A stretch of DNA of 64,000 nt from Actinomycetota bacterium (GTDB lineage Bacteria > Actinomycetota > Acidimicrobiia > Acidimicrobiales > JAMCPD01). Both the position numbers and the translations under genes were made by a program. Positions 20,175 through 30,000 of the stretch are shown here, piece by piece. The notes under the pieces were generated by a model, which was not told the DNA's origin, did no database searches, and saw only the letters and a program-made list of their open reading frames with translations. The stretch's first letter is position 1, and each line of letters starts with the position of its first letter. The stretch lies in contig JAMCPD010000003.1 of assembly GCA_023379935.1 (NCBI GenBank), positions 60,276 to 124,275 of the forward strand. Direction: 5' to 3'.

Positions 20175-20213
20175 GTCTCCAGGCATGAATGTGGGTCAAA
20201 TTTAGGGATCTGA
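20175..20213 (+). repeat. 39-bp direct repeat copy 2
   Basis: Identical to 18737-18775. Confidence 0.95.
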
Positions 20214-20295
20214 GCCCTATAATTCTTTCATGAGGCAGTACGTGTTCAATTGGTCCAAGTGTCAGCATAATCAAACCCGGTAATGGTCAGGATTG

Positions 20296-20472
20296 ATGAC
20301 TTATTTTGACCTTAGAATTACAAATGCACATGCAGAAGGGATAAATTCACGGATTCAAGCAATTAAAGTAAAAGCAAACCGATACCGTAACCAAGACCAC
20401 TTCAAAACCGCAATACTTTTTCATTTAGGAGGACTTGATCTCTATCCAGTTACCCACAGAGTTGTCGGATGA
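20296..20472 (+). pseudogene. ISL3-family transposase C-terminal fragment
   Basis: Translation MTYFDLRITNAHAEGINSRIQAIKVKANRYRNQDHFKTAILFHLGGLDLYPVTHRVVG* has the ISL3 C-terminal signature (NAxAEGxNSxIQAIK...ILFHxGGLDLYP). Confidence 0.85.
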
Positions 20473-20637
20473 GCCAAAAATAAGTATATGCAAATTCGCT
20501 GCTTTATGATCCTTTTCTCCATCCATCAGCCGCATTCAAACGTGAGAAGCACGCAGTTCACTACTTAATCGTATCTGACTTTTAAAAAATGAGGAGACTG
20601 AAACCCCTCCCCACAAATAATCTGCTATAGTGATAGC

Positions 20638-21885
20638 TTGATCCGGATGGAAAAGACGGAACTTTTCGATTACCAAGCTGAACAACTCCTGAAACGCAAG
20701 GCGCCTCTTGCATCCCAACTACGACCCGCTACTCTGGCTGACATGGTGGGGCAACAACATTTAATATCTCCAGGCGCTCTACTTAGAAGTCTGATAGAAA
20801 ACGACAAACTTGCATCAACTATTCTATGGGGACCTCCCGGTAGCGGGAAAACCACCCTTGCCAAGGTAATAGCCAATGAGACATCCAAAAAATTTATTTC
20901 GCTTGTTGCCACCAGTTCCGGTGTGAAGGAGGTGCGCGAAGCCGTCGAAGATGCCAAGGCCAGGCTCGGTGCTTATTCGCAAGGAACTATTCTCTTTATA
21001 GACGAAGTTCACCGTTTCAACAAAGCACAACAGGATGTTTTGTTGCCTGATATCGAAAGCGGGTTGATTACCCTGGTGGCTGCCACCACCGAAAATCCTT
21101 TCTTCTCACTTATTGCTCCCTTGATGAGCCGGTCAACTCTTTTTAGGTTAGAGCCGTTGTCCAAACATGAAATACTTGTTTTATTGCACCGCGGCCTTAG
21201 AGCACTTGGGTGCACAGCCAATTCGGAAGCACTTGACATCATAACCTCATTTTCCAACGGCGATGCGCGTCGCGCTCTTACGATCCTTGAAATGTCGTGG
21301 GCGTTGGCAACCAGCCAAGCGCTCCAACTACCGCAGTCCAAACCGGTAGTTAACATCACTCCTCACCAGGTATCGGAGGCGACTGCTCAAAGATCGTTTC
21401 GCTACGGTCTGGATGAACATTATGATATGGCTTCCGCTCTTATAAAGTCCATAAGGGGATCGGATTCAAATGCCGGCATTTACTGGCTGGCGCGCATCTT
21501 AGCCGGCGGAGGTGATCCTAGGTTTATAGCGCGTCGTCTGGTGATACTTGCCAGTGAGGATATCGGTATGGCTGACCCGCTTGCGCTGGGCATTGCTGTC
21601 GCCGGTAGTAATGCCGTTGAGTTTGTAGGGATGCCTGAAGCTGCTTTAAACCTTGCTCAAGTGGTTGTATATCTATCTAAAGCCCCAAAATCCAACTCAG
21701 TCGCCAAGGCTATCTGGGATGCTCAAGCCACCGTAGCCGACAATCCACCCGAAGATGTTCCGATGCATTTACGCGACAGCCATTACAAGGGAGCGAGCAA
21801 ACTCGGACATGGAGTTGGCTATATATATCCACATGATGATCCAAGAGGTTGGACGGAACAACAGTACATGCCCGACAAAACATAA
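20638..21885 (+). CDS. rarA: Replication-associated recombination protein A (AAA ATPase)
   Basis: PLASQLRPATLADMVGQQHLI, GPPGSGKTTLAKVIA, FIDEVHRFNKAQQDVLLP. Confidence 0.95.
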   Translation: MIRMEKTELFDYQAEQLLKRKAPLASQLRPATLADMVGQQHLISPGALLRSLIENDKLASTILWGPPGSGKTTLAKVIANETSKKFISLVATSSGVKEVREAVEDAKARLGAYSQGTILFIDEVHRFNKAQQDVLLPDIESGLITLVAATTENPFFSLIAPLMSRSTLFRLEPLSKHEILVLLHRGLRALGCTANSEALDIITSFSNGDARRALTILEMSWALATSQALQLPQSKPVVNITPHQVSEATAQRSFRYGLDEHYDMASALIKSIRGSDSNAGIYWLARILAGGGDPRFIARRLVILASEDIGMADPLALGIAVAGSNAVEFVGMPEAALNLAQVVVYLSKAPKSNSVAKAIWDAQATVADNPPEDVPMHLRDSHYKGASKLGHGVGYIYPHDDPRGWTEQQYMPDKT

Positions 21886-21922
21886 CTAGCCGCGTTCCTT
21901 TTTTCTTTGAAATGTCCTAGTA

Positions 21923-23146
21923 TTGGTTGACGATATGAATAAAACAACCCCAACCAGGCACATCCAGCAACCTCGGGCTAAACATCGAAGACGCTGGCTT
22001 AAGCGGTTTCTTGTCACCGCTATAGTTTTGATATCTTTACTGCTGGTAGCGGCTGTAGCAGGTTATGCCTATGTACGCAGCCATTATGATCAAATTCACA
22101 AAATATCCGTCCCGCATCTCATACCTCAGGCGTCGGGCAAACCATTCAATGTTTTGCTGATCGGTTCTGACGGACAAGCGGGTTTGGTGGGCCCCGCACA
22201 ACCCGGGCAGTCCCAAAACAACAAAACAGCAGTCGGAGGACACCGCGCGGACGTTATGATGATTGCCCATGTTGTTCCGGCTACCAAGCAGGCATCTCTG
22301 TTGTCCATACCGTATGATTTTTTTGCTCCAATAGCCGGAACGGGAGGGCAGTCAAATAAAATAAGCGATGCTTTGAACAGTGGTCCCGGCGCTTTGATAC
22401 AAACCATCGAAAACGATCTCAACATACCTATAAACCACTTTGTGGAGGTAAACTTCGCCGGGTTGGCCAACATAGTAAATGCTCTGGGCGGCATAAGGGT
22501 GGACTTTCCCTATCCATCCAAGGACACTATGTCCGGACTGTTGATACCCCAAGCCGGATGCCAACTTCTAAACGGTCAACAAGCTCTGGCAATGGTTAGA
22601 AGCAGGTTCTTCTCATACTACCAAAACGGCCAGTGGAATTACGATCCAACTGCAGGATTCGGACGGATCCATCGCGAACACACCTTCATTCGTGCCGCAA
22701 TAACACAGGCTGAAAGCACAGTGTTGACCAACCCCCTTCGACTGAACTCCTTTGCCAATGCAACAGTGAACTCTTTGACAATTGACCGTAGCCTCAGTCT
22801 AAGTGAACTTATAGGTTTAGCTTGGTCGTATCGCTCCTTTTCTCTGTCAAGTCTAAATACGTATACGCTGCCAACTCAAATCGTCAACAACTATGAAAGC
22901 TATGGCGATGTTCTCTTTCCCGTGGCGGGATTAGATGAGAGCGTGATAGCGAAGTTTCTGGGTAACCAACCTCCATCTACCGCCTCAACTACCAACAACC
23001 CATACTCCTCTCAACCTCCATCGTCGCAAGGTTCATCCTCCCCCTCCACCGAAAACACCATACCGGTACCACAACTGCCACCCGGTGGGGGCGGATCAAT
23101 TGTACAAGACAGACACGCTCCTTACTGGGACCCTACTGCTTGTTAA
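21923..23146 (+). CDS. LytR-CpsA-Psr (LCP) family protein
   Basis: TM segment, FNVLLIGSDGQ, HRADVMMIAHV, MVRSRFFSYYQ; start may be the ATG at 21935. Confidence 0.88.
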   Translation: MVDDMNKTTPTRHIQQPRAKHRRRWLKRFLVTAIVLISLLLVAAVAGYAYVRSHYDQIHKISVPHLIPQASGKPFNVLLIGSDGQAGLVGPAQPGQSQNNKTAVGGHRADVMMIAHVVPATKQASLLSIPYDFFAPIAGTGGQSNKISDALNSGPGALIQTIENDLNIPINHFVEVNFAGLANIVNALGGIRVDFPYPSKDTMSGLLIPQAGCQLLNGQQALAMVRSRFFSYYQNGQWNYDPTAGFGRIHREHTFIRAAITQAESTVLTNPLRLNSFANATVNSLTIDRSLSLSELIGLAWSYRSFSLSSLNTYTLPTQIVNNYESYGDVLFPVAGLDESVIAKFLGNQPPSTASTTNNPYSSQPPSSQGSSSPSTENTIPVPQLPPGGGGSIVQDRHAPYWDPTAC

Positions 23147-23643
23147 TGCTGTTGGGTGTCTTGTTTTAAATGAGCGGTATTTTCCGCTACTTTTATTACC
23201 GCTACGACAAACTCAAAGGATACTCTTGTAAATATCATCTCAAGAGGAAGCCCTATCACTAAGATTAACACAGCAAGAATAACTCCGGCAGGGGGCCCTT
23301 TTGCAACCATAATTACAAGGTAGACAAGAGCCAGCAATATCTCCAGCGCCCACACAACAACTAGCAGTACAGCCGCTATTTTTGGAAAAATAAAGTTGTC
23401 GAACGATAGATCAAACATTGAAGTTAAAAATCCCTTGCTACCCATCGGCAAATAAGCATGTGCTGGCGACTGAGGATAAGCGGCTCCATAATTTCCCGCA
23501 AACTGAGCGGAGGGGGGGCCAACAAAGCCCGAAGGCTGTGAACCGTACTTTTGCGAATAACCGGGATCAGGATGAGCCTCCGGTGGATACCACTTGCCAT
23601 CTGCTGCCTGCCACCATCCCGGCCCTTGTGAAACGTCACTCAT
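23143..23643 (-). CDS. DUF2510 + DUF4282 domain membrane protein
   Basis: GPGWWQAADGKWYPPE (DUF2510-like) and FLTSMFDLSFDNFIFPKIA...RVSFEFVVAVIKVAEN (DUF4282-like). Confidence 0.8.
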   Translation of the reverse strand: MSDVSQGPGWWQAADGKWYPPEAHPDPGYSQKYGSQPSGFVGPPSAQFAGNYGAAYPQSPAHAYLPMGSKGFLTSMFDLSFDNFIFPKIAAVLLVVVWALEILLALVYLVIMVAKGPPAGVILAVLILVIGLPLEMIFTRVSFEFVVAVIKVAENTAHLKQDTQQH

Positions 23644-23701
23644 TTTATCCTCCTTTATATACTCGTATTTTTATATTTCCGGATTTTTTATATTTCCGGC
23701 A

Positions 23702-24952
23702 CTAATCGTCGCTAAGACGACCTTGTAGATAATCATCATAAGCAGTCAGATCCAATAAACCATGTCCGGAGTAGCCAAACAGTATGACCTTTTCAACACC
23801 GTCACGACGGGCGGCAATCGCTTCATCTATGACAGCCCTGATTGCATGAGCTGTCTCCGGAGCCGGAATCGTCCCTTGTGTGCGAGCAAAGGCAACGGCA
23901 GCATCGAACACCTTATTCTGATGATAAGCTACCGCTTCAATCCGTTTCTCTCTGACCAGATTGCAGATTATGGGGGCATCACCATGGTAACGTAAGCCAC
24001 CGGCATGAATAGAAGGCGGAATAAAATCATGTCCCAGTGTATACATTGACAACAGGGGCGTAAGGCCTGCCGTATCACCGAAATCGTAATCAAACTTACC
24101 GGCGGTGAGTGTTGGACAAGCGGAAGGTTCTGCCGCTATCAGACGCACTTTCGGATCCTCTACAAAGGGAAGCGCTATGCCTCCAAAGTTAGAACCTCCG
24201 CCACAACACCCTATCACCATATCGGGGCGTTCTTCTCCCGCCAGCCTAAGCTGCTCTTTTGCTTCCAACCCGATTACTGTTTGATGAAGCAACACATGGT
24301 TTAATACCGATCCTAATGAGTAATGGGTATCTTCACGACCCGCAGCATCCGCTACGGCATCACTAATAGCAGCTCCAAGTGACCCGGGATGGGTGGGGTC
24401 ATTCACCGGGGATGGTACAACATTGGCACCCCAAGTCTCTATAAGTATACGCCTGTAGGGCTTTTGTTCATAAGAGGCTCTCACCATGTAAACCATACAT
24501 TCCAAATCAAACAAACATGCCGCAAAAGCTAAAGCACTCCCCCACTGACCCGCTCCGGTTTCGGTGCTAAGCCGTTTTATACCGTCTGTTTTATTATAAA
24601 AAGCTTGTGGCACGGCTGTATTGGGTTTGTGAGATCCTGCAGGTGAAACCGATTCATCTTTAAAGTAAATTCTGGCCGGAGTATCAAGTGCGGTTTCCAA
24701 CCTATGTGCACGCACCAGTGGGGTGGGTCTCCACAAACGCAAAATATCAACCACCTCACCAGGTATATCTATCCACGGATCTGTTGAAACCTCTTGAGCA
24801 ATAAGCGCCATAGGAAACAGCGGGGCTAAATCATCCGGCCCGATTGGTTGACGAGTAGCGGGGTGAAGCGGAGGATCCAGCGGAGTAGGTAAAGTGGGCA
24901 ATATGTTAAACCATGCTTGTGGTATTTGATCAGGTGAAAGTGTCCAACGCAT
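23702..24952 (-). CDS. TrpB-like pyridoxal-phosphate enzyme (TrpB2 type); start set at MRWTLSPDQ
   Basis: [13 protein letters not shown]-like, [44 protein letters not shown] extends to 25141, but that part would overlap the divergent gene. Confidence 0.88.
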   Translation of the reverse strand: MRWTLSPDQIPQAWFNILPTLPTPLDPPLHPATRQPIGPDDLAPLFPMALIAQEVSTDPWIDIPGEVVDILRLWRPTPLVRAHRLETALDTPARIYFKDESVSPAGSHKPNTAVPQAFYNKTDGIKRLSTETGAGQWGSALAFAACLFDLECMVYMVRASYEQKPYRRILIETWGANVVPSPVNDPTHPGSLGAAISDAVADAAGREDTHYSLGSVLNHVLLHQTVIGLEAKEQLRLAGEERPDMVIGCCGGGSNFGGIALPFVEDPKVRLIAAEPSACPTLTAGKFDYDFGDTAGLTPLLSMYTLGHDFIPPSIHAGGLRYHGDAPIICNLVREKRIEAVAYHQNKVFDAAVAFARTQGTIPAPETAHAIRAVIDEAIAARRDGVEKVILFGYSGHGLLDLTAYDDYLQGRLSDD

Positions 24953-25046
24953 ATTGAGGGAAAAGTTTACTACTTTAACAAAACCCTTGCAAATGCAGTT
25001 CGTTGAATTTTTGCAAATACCGGTTTTAGATGTTAACCTGAAGTAG

Positions 25047-25853
25047 GTGTATTCACTACCGAGTAACTCTTCGCCAAAAACATCTTCCATCGCCTCGAGG
25101 TTCCGATCAGTGGCAGGATGGGGTGGCGCCATTTTGTCCACAGTTGGGTTTATCCATTACATGCCAAGCATTTGCGTACTCGGACAATGGACATCGCTCA
25201 GATCACTCAAATACCTACCCGGTACCGCTATCTACTGGCGTACCCGGTTGATTTCGAACTGCATAGCACTTACATTCGATGACGGTCCGTCTTTGGACAC
25301 AACACCCAGCACCCTTGACCTGCTTGACGAGCTTGGACTGAAGGCAACCTTCTTCGTACTGGGTGAACAGGTAAGTCAGCATGGCGATCTGGTTTTGGAG
25401 ATAGTACGGCGGGGACACTCGATAGCGCTCCATGGCTATAGCCACGAACCACACCAGCTGCATTCTCCAAAATGGATCCGCAACGATCTCTCCGAGGCCA
25501 TAGCTGAGCTTAGCAAGCTTGGAATATCGTCTCGCTGGTATCGCCCTACTTATGGACAGCTTACGATGTACACACTCATAGAATGCCACCGGCAAGGGCT
25601 TCAGGTTGTTTTGTGGTCGGTATGGGGACGTGAGTGGACATCGCACAATAGCGATAAAGTATTGGGGAAAATCATCCCGCATCTCCATCCCGGCGAAATC
25701 ATACTCTTACATGATAACGATGTAAGTTGTCCCTACGGGACAGCAGCCAAAATCCACGCTATACTGCCCTTATTGGCTGACGAGCTCCATAGGCGTAAGC
25801 TACGCACGGCTACTCTTGATGACCTGTACGACGCAAAACGAGATTTTATATGA
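25047..25853 (+). CDS. Polysaccharide deacetylase (NodB-type)
   Basis: [34 protein letters not shown]...[10 protein letters not shown]...RPTYGQ...ILLHDND. True start uncertain. Confidence 0.92.
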   Translation: MYSLPSNSSPKTSSIASRFRSVAGWGGAILSTVGFIHYMPSICVLGQWTSLRSLKYLPGTAIYWRTRLISNCIALTFDDGPSLDTTPSTLDLLDELGLKATFFVLGEQVSQHGDLVLEIVRRGHSIALHGYSHEPHQLHSPKWIRNDLSEAIAELSKLGISSRWYRPTYGQLTMYTLIECHRQGLQVVLWSVWGREWTSHNSDKVLGKIIPHLHPGEIILLHDNDVSCPYGTAAKIHAILPLLADELHRRKLRTATLDDLYDAKRDFI

Positions 25854-26995
25854 ACGGAAATGCTTACACATCACAACCTTCTTGCGCCTTGATACTTTCA
25901 GGCTCAATGGGCAAGGGACACGACTCTGTAGCGGAAGCATGCTTTGCTACATTGAGCAAATCCTATGCACATGTGGAAATACTGGACTGCTTGAAACTTC
26001 TTGGGCGTAGCCGAGCTGCCATAAGCGAGACTGTATACAGAATGCTTCTTGCTGTCCCTACGGTATACGATGGCTTCTACTTCTCCCATATACGAAGTAA
26101 TAGTGTATTTACAGGCTTTTTGGAGCGGGCATCGGCAAAAAGTCTACTGCCACACCTTAATCGTAAAATACTAAACACCAATCCTGATCTAATAGTTTCG
26201 GTGTTTCCCACTGGAGCGGGTGCACTGGGTAAACTGCGAAACAACTTCCCAAACATACCAATGGTGGTTATCGCAACAGATGCAACAGTTCATGCTATGT
26301 GGATTCATGACGGAATTGATCGCTATATAGTGGGATCTGAACTTGCCGCAGGAACTCTCAGGCAACATCGGCCAAGGGCGGATGTTGTGGTGTTACCTCC
26401 ACCGGTCAGACCTGTATTTTACGCTGCACCGGAACGTGAGAAGGCACGCCAAGCCCTTGGTATAAAAATAAGAGACGGCGGTATGCGGTGCATACTGGTA
26501 ATGGCAGGAGGGTGGGGACTCGGGAAGCTGGACAAGATAACAGCCATGCTTGCTGAAGAAGGTTTTACGGTACTTGCCGTAGCAGGCACCAACCGGAAGC
26601 TTTATCGTCGTCTTGTAACGCTTTCCAATCGGTGGAATGTCAATGACGGGCAGAAAATCATACCTTTTAAATATACCAACAGGATACCCGAACTGATGGC
26701 GGCAAGTGACATTGTTGTGACATCACCGGGACAGACCTGCCACGAAGCCAGGGTGATAGGACGCCCACTCGTATTGCTTGATACCGTTCCCGGACACGGA
26801 CGCGAAAACCTGCTTTTGGAGTTAGAACGCGGAAACGCGCTCGCATGTAAAAACTCACCAAAATCGGTTATAGATACTATTCACGCCACCATAGACGGGG
26901 TAGCCGGCAAGATATCACCTTGGCCAATATCAGAACAAATCCAGTGGGATGAGTTATTTTTAAAGGCTATCGCAGACCTAAACATCAAGAAATAG
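25850..26995 (+). CDS. MGDG synthase-like / GT28 glycosyltransferase
   Basis: ALILSGSMGKGHDSVAEACF; VMAGGWGLGKLDKI; DIVVTSPGQTCHEARVIGRPLVLLDTVPGHGRENL. Confidence 0.85.
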   Translation: MNGNAYTSQPSCALILSGSMGKGHDSVAEACFATLSKSYAHVEILDCLKLLGRSRAAISETVYRMLLAVPTVYDGFYFSHIRSNSVFTGFLERASAKSLLPHLNRKILNTNPDLIVSVFPTGAGALGKLRNNFPNIPMVVIATDATVHAMWIHDGIDRYIVGSELAAGTLRQHRPRADVVVLPPPVRPVFYAAPEREKARQALGIKIRDGGMRCILVMAGGWGLGKLDKITAMLAEEGFTVLAVAGTNRKLYRRLVTLSNRWNVNDGQKIIPFKYTNRIPELMAASDIVVTSPGQTCHEARVIGRPLVLLDTVPGHGRENLLLELERGNALACKNSPKSVIDTIHATIDGVAGKISPWPISEQIQWDELFLKAIADLNIKK

Positions 26996-27015
26996 TTGTC
27001 TTGTTTCGTAAAAAC

Positions 27016-30000
27016 TTAGGAGTACCACCCCACTACATCAACTGCAACGTTCACATCTCCGCTAAAGTTGTATATCTCTATATCACCAGAAGGGTTTAAC
27101 CCAACTGTGACAAAGTTGGGTATGCTCTGGCCCGCCACAAAGTTCAGGTTTGAAGAGGCCAAACATGCAGGAGCTGGTTCATCTCCCGGACATACACTCA
27201 AATAACTCGGGACACTTGACCCAATTGCCGTGACGTTTAGTACCACAGCTGTCGCTCCTTTTGGAACAGGGGTTTCCCCTGAAGAGAGATAGGGGCTTTG
27301 ATACCCTGCTACCTGGACTTGGATACCGCTTTTAGCCGGTATTGGAGAAGCACCGTAAAAATCACACTGGTTCTCAATTATAGAGGTAGTGTTGGCAGCC
27401 CTTGTATCGCATATTCTATAAGGTGAACTGGCACTTGTAAAGGTTGACCCTTCACCGCCCGGAGCAGATATCCAACCAGAGACATCAACCGCTATATTGA
27501 CTTGCCCCGAGAAGTTGTATATCTCTATGTCACCGGTAGAAGAAAGCCCCACCACCACAGAGTTGGGTATGTTTTGTCCCGCCACAAAGTTCAGGTTTGA
27601 AGAGGCCAAACATGCAGAAGAGGCTTCACCGCCCGGACACACACTCAAGTAACTTGGGGAGGTTCCTCCGATGGCTGTAACGTTTAGCACTACAGCGGTA
27701 GCACCTTTTGGAACAGGGGTTTCCCCTGAAGGTAAATAGGGGCTGTTGTATCCTGCTACCTGAACTTGGATACCGCTTTTAGCCGGTATTGGAGAAGCAC
27801 CGTTTGTATCACACTGGTTCTCAATTATAGAGGTAGTGTTGGCAGCCCTTGTATCGCATATTCTATAAGGAGAGGAAAGAGAGTTGAAGGAACCTTGACC
27901 TTGAATTGAAACTGTACCCACATAGCCTTCTACGTCAACCGCCACATTTACACTTCCTGCGAAGTTGTATATCTCTATATCACCGGCAGAAGAACCGGAG
28001 GTCGGCAGTCCTACCTGGACCAGGTTTGGTATGCTCTGGCCCGCCACAAAGTTCAGGTTTGAAGAGGCCAAACATGCAGAAGAGGCTTCACCGCCCGGAC
28101 ACACACTCAAATAACTCGGGACACTACCTCCAATTGCCGTGACGTTTAGCACTACAGCGGTAGCACCTTTTGGAACAGGGGTTTCCCCTGAAGGTAAATA
28201 GGGGCTGTTGTATCCTGCTACCTGAACTTGGATACCGCTTTTAGCCGGTATTGGAGAAGCACCGTTTGTATCACACTGGTTCTCAATTATAGAGGTAGTG
28301 TTGGCAGCCCTTGTATCGCATATTCTATAAGGAGATAGAGGGGTATAGCCGGGAGAAACAAGATAATCAAAATTAACTCCGCTTGAAGTACCGCCTTGTG
28401 TTGTCAAGGTAACGGAAACTGTACCGCCGGTTGGCGGCCCGACAGGCGAAGTAGCGCTACAAGAGGTTGTGGAAGAACAAGAGACGCTTGTTGCCGCGTT
28501 TGCCGATCCAAAATCAACTGTTGTTCCTCCTGTGACAGTTGAAAAGTTGGTACCGGTGAGGGTAACAACTGTCCCACCTGCGGCTGACCCAAAAGTCGGG
28601 GAAATTGAAGAAACCGTTGGAGCTGGTATATAAGTAAAGTTAATACCGCTTGTGGTTCCGCTTGGAGTTGTCAGGGTAACAGATACAGTTCCTGTTCCAG
28701 AAGGTGATACGGCACTACAAGAGGAAGTGGAAGAACAAGAGACGCTTGTAGCGGGATTGGCTGGTCCAAAATCAACTGTTGTGCCGCCTGTGACAGTTGA
28801 AAAGTTCGTGCCATCAAGCGTCACAATTGTCCCGCCGGCTTGAGGTCCTGAGGTCGGTGATATGGAGGTAAGGGTTGGAGTCGGCATGTAGGAAAAATTG
28901 ATACCGTTTGTGGTTCCACTTGAAGTTGTCAGGGTAACAGAGACTGTCCCTGTTCCAGAAGGTGACACGGCGGTACATGAGGTGGTTGAAGAACAAGAGA
29001 CGCTTGTAGCGGGATTGGCTGGTCCAAAATCAACTGTTGTGCCGCCGGATGCTGTTGAAAAGCCGGTACCGGTGAGTGTCACACTTGTTCCGCCTGATGG
29101 AGGTCCGGAAGTCGGTGAAATCGAGGAAAGCGTTGGAGCTGATGTGTAGGTATAGTTGATGCCGTTTGTAGTTCCACTTAAAGTTGTCAGGGTAACAGAG
29201 ACTGTCCCTGTTCCCGAAGGTGACAAAGCGGTACAGGTGGTTGTAGAAGAACAAGAGACAGACGGTGCGGGATTTGTCGATCCAAAGTCAACCGTTGTAC
29301 CGCCGGATGCTGTTGAAAAGCCGGTACCGTCAAGTGTCACACTTGTTCCGCCTGCGGTTGGCCCTGAAGTCGGAGAGATGGAGGTTAGGGTCGGAGCTGA
29401 CATGTAGGTAAAATAGATCCCATTTGAAGTTCCGCCTTGAGTTGTCAGGGTAACAGAGACTGTCCCGCTTCCAGAAGGTGATACAGCGGTACAGGTGGTT
29501 GTAGATGAACAAGAGACTGATGTAGCGGGATTGGCTGATCCAAAGTCAACGGTCGTAGCGCCTGATGAAGTGTCAAAGCCGGCACCGGTGAGCGTCACAG
29601 TTGTGCCACCTGATGGGGATCCGGAAGTCGGTGAAATCGAGGAAAGCGTTGGAGCCGTCGAAAGAATCACTATATAACGGTTGGTATTGCCTACCGCCTC
29701 ACAGAGGTTAGCTGAGGAACTGATTGATACACACAAGATAGAGTTCACGGCGGTAACTGTTGAAGGAAAGGTCTGAGTCGACCAGCTCGTGCCGTTGTAG
29801 CCGATAACAGTATTACCCGCTGCCTCACAAAAACTGGACGATGTACACGATACGCTGTTGAGAGTGGTCCCCGAAGGAAGAGTCTGGAGGGCTGACCAGG
29901 AGGTGCCGTTGTAGGATATAGCGATTCCGGGTCCGACCGCCTCACAAAAACTGGCTGATGTGCACGATACGCTGGCGAGCGAAGTGATCCCCGTTGGCAA

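Noticed and set aside
24950-25141. N-terminal extension of the TrpB-like ORF ([14 protein letters not shown]...)
   Set aside because: Overlaps the divergent deacetylase gene; family similarity starts at [14 protein letters not shown] (24952).
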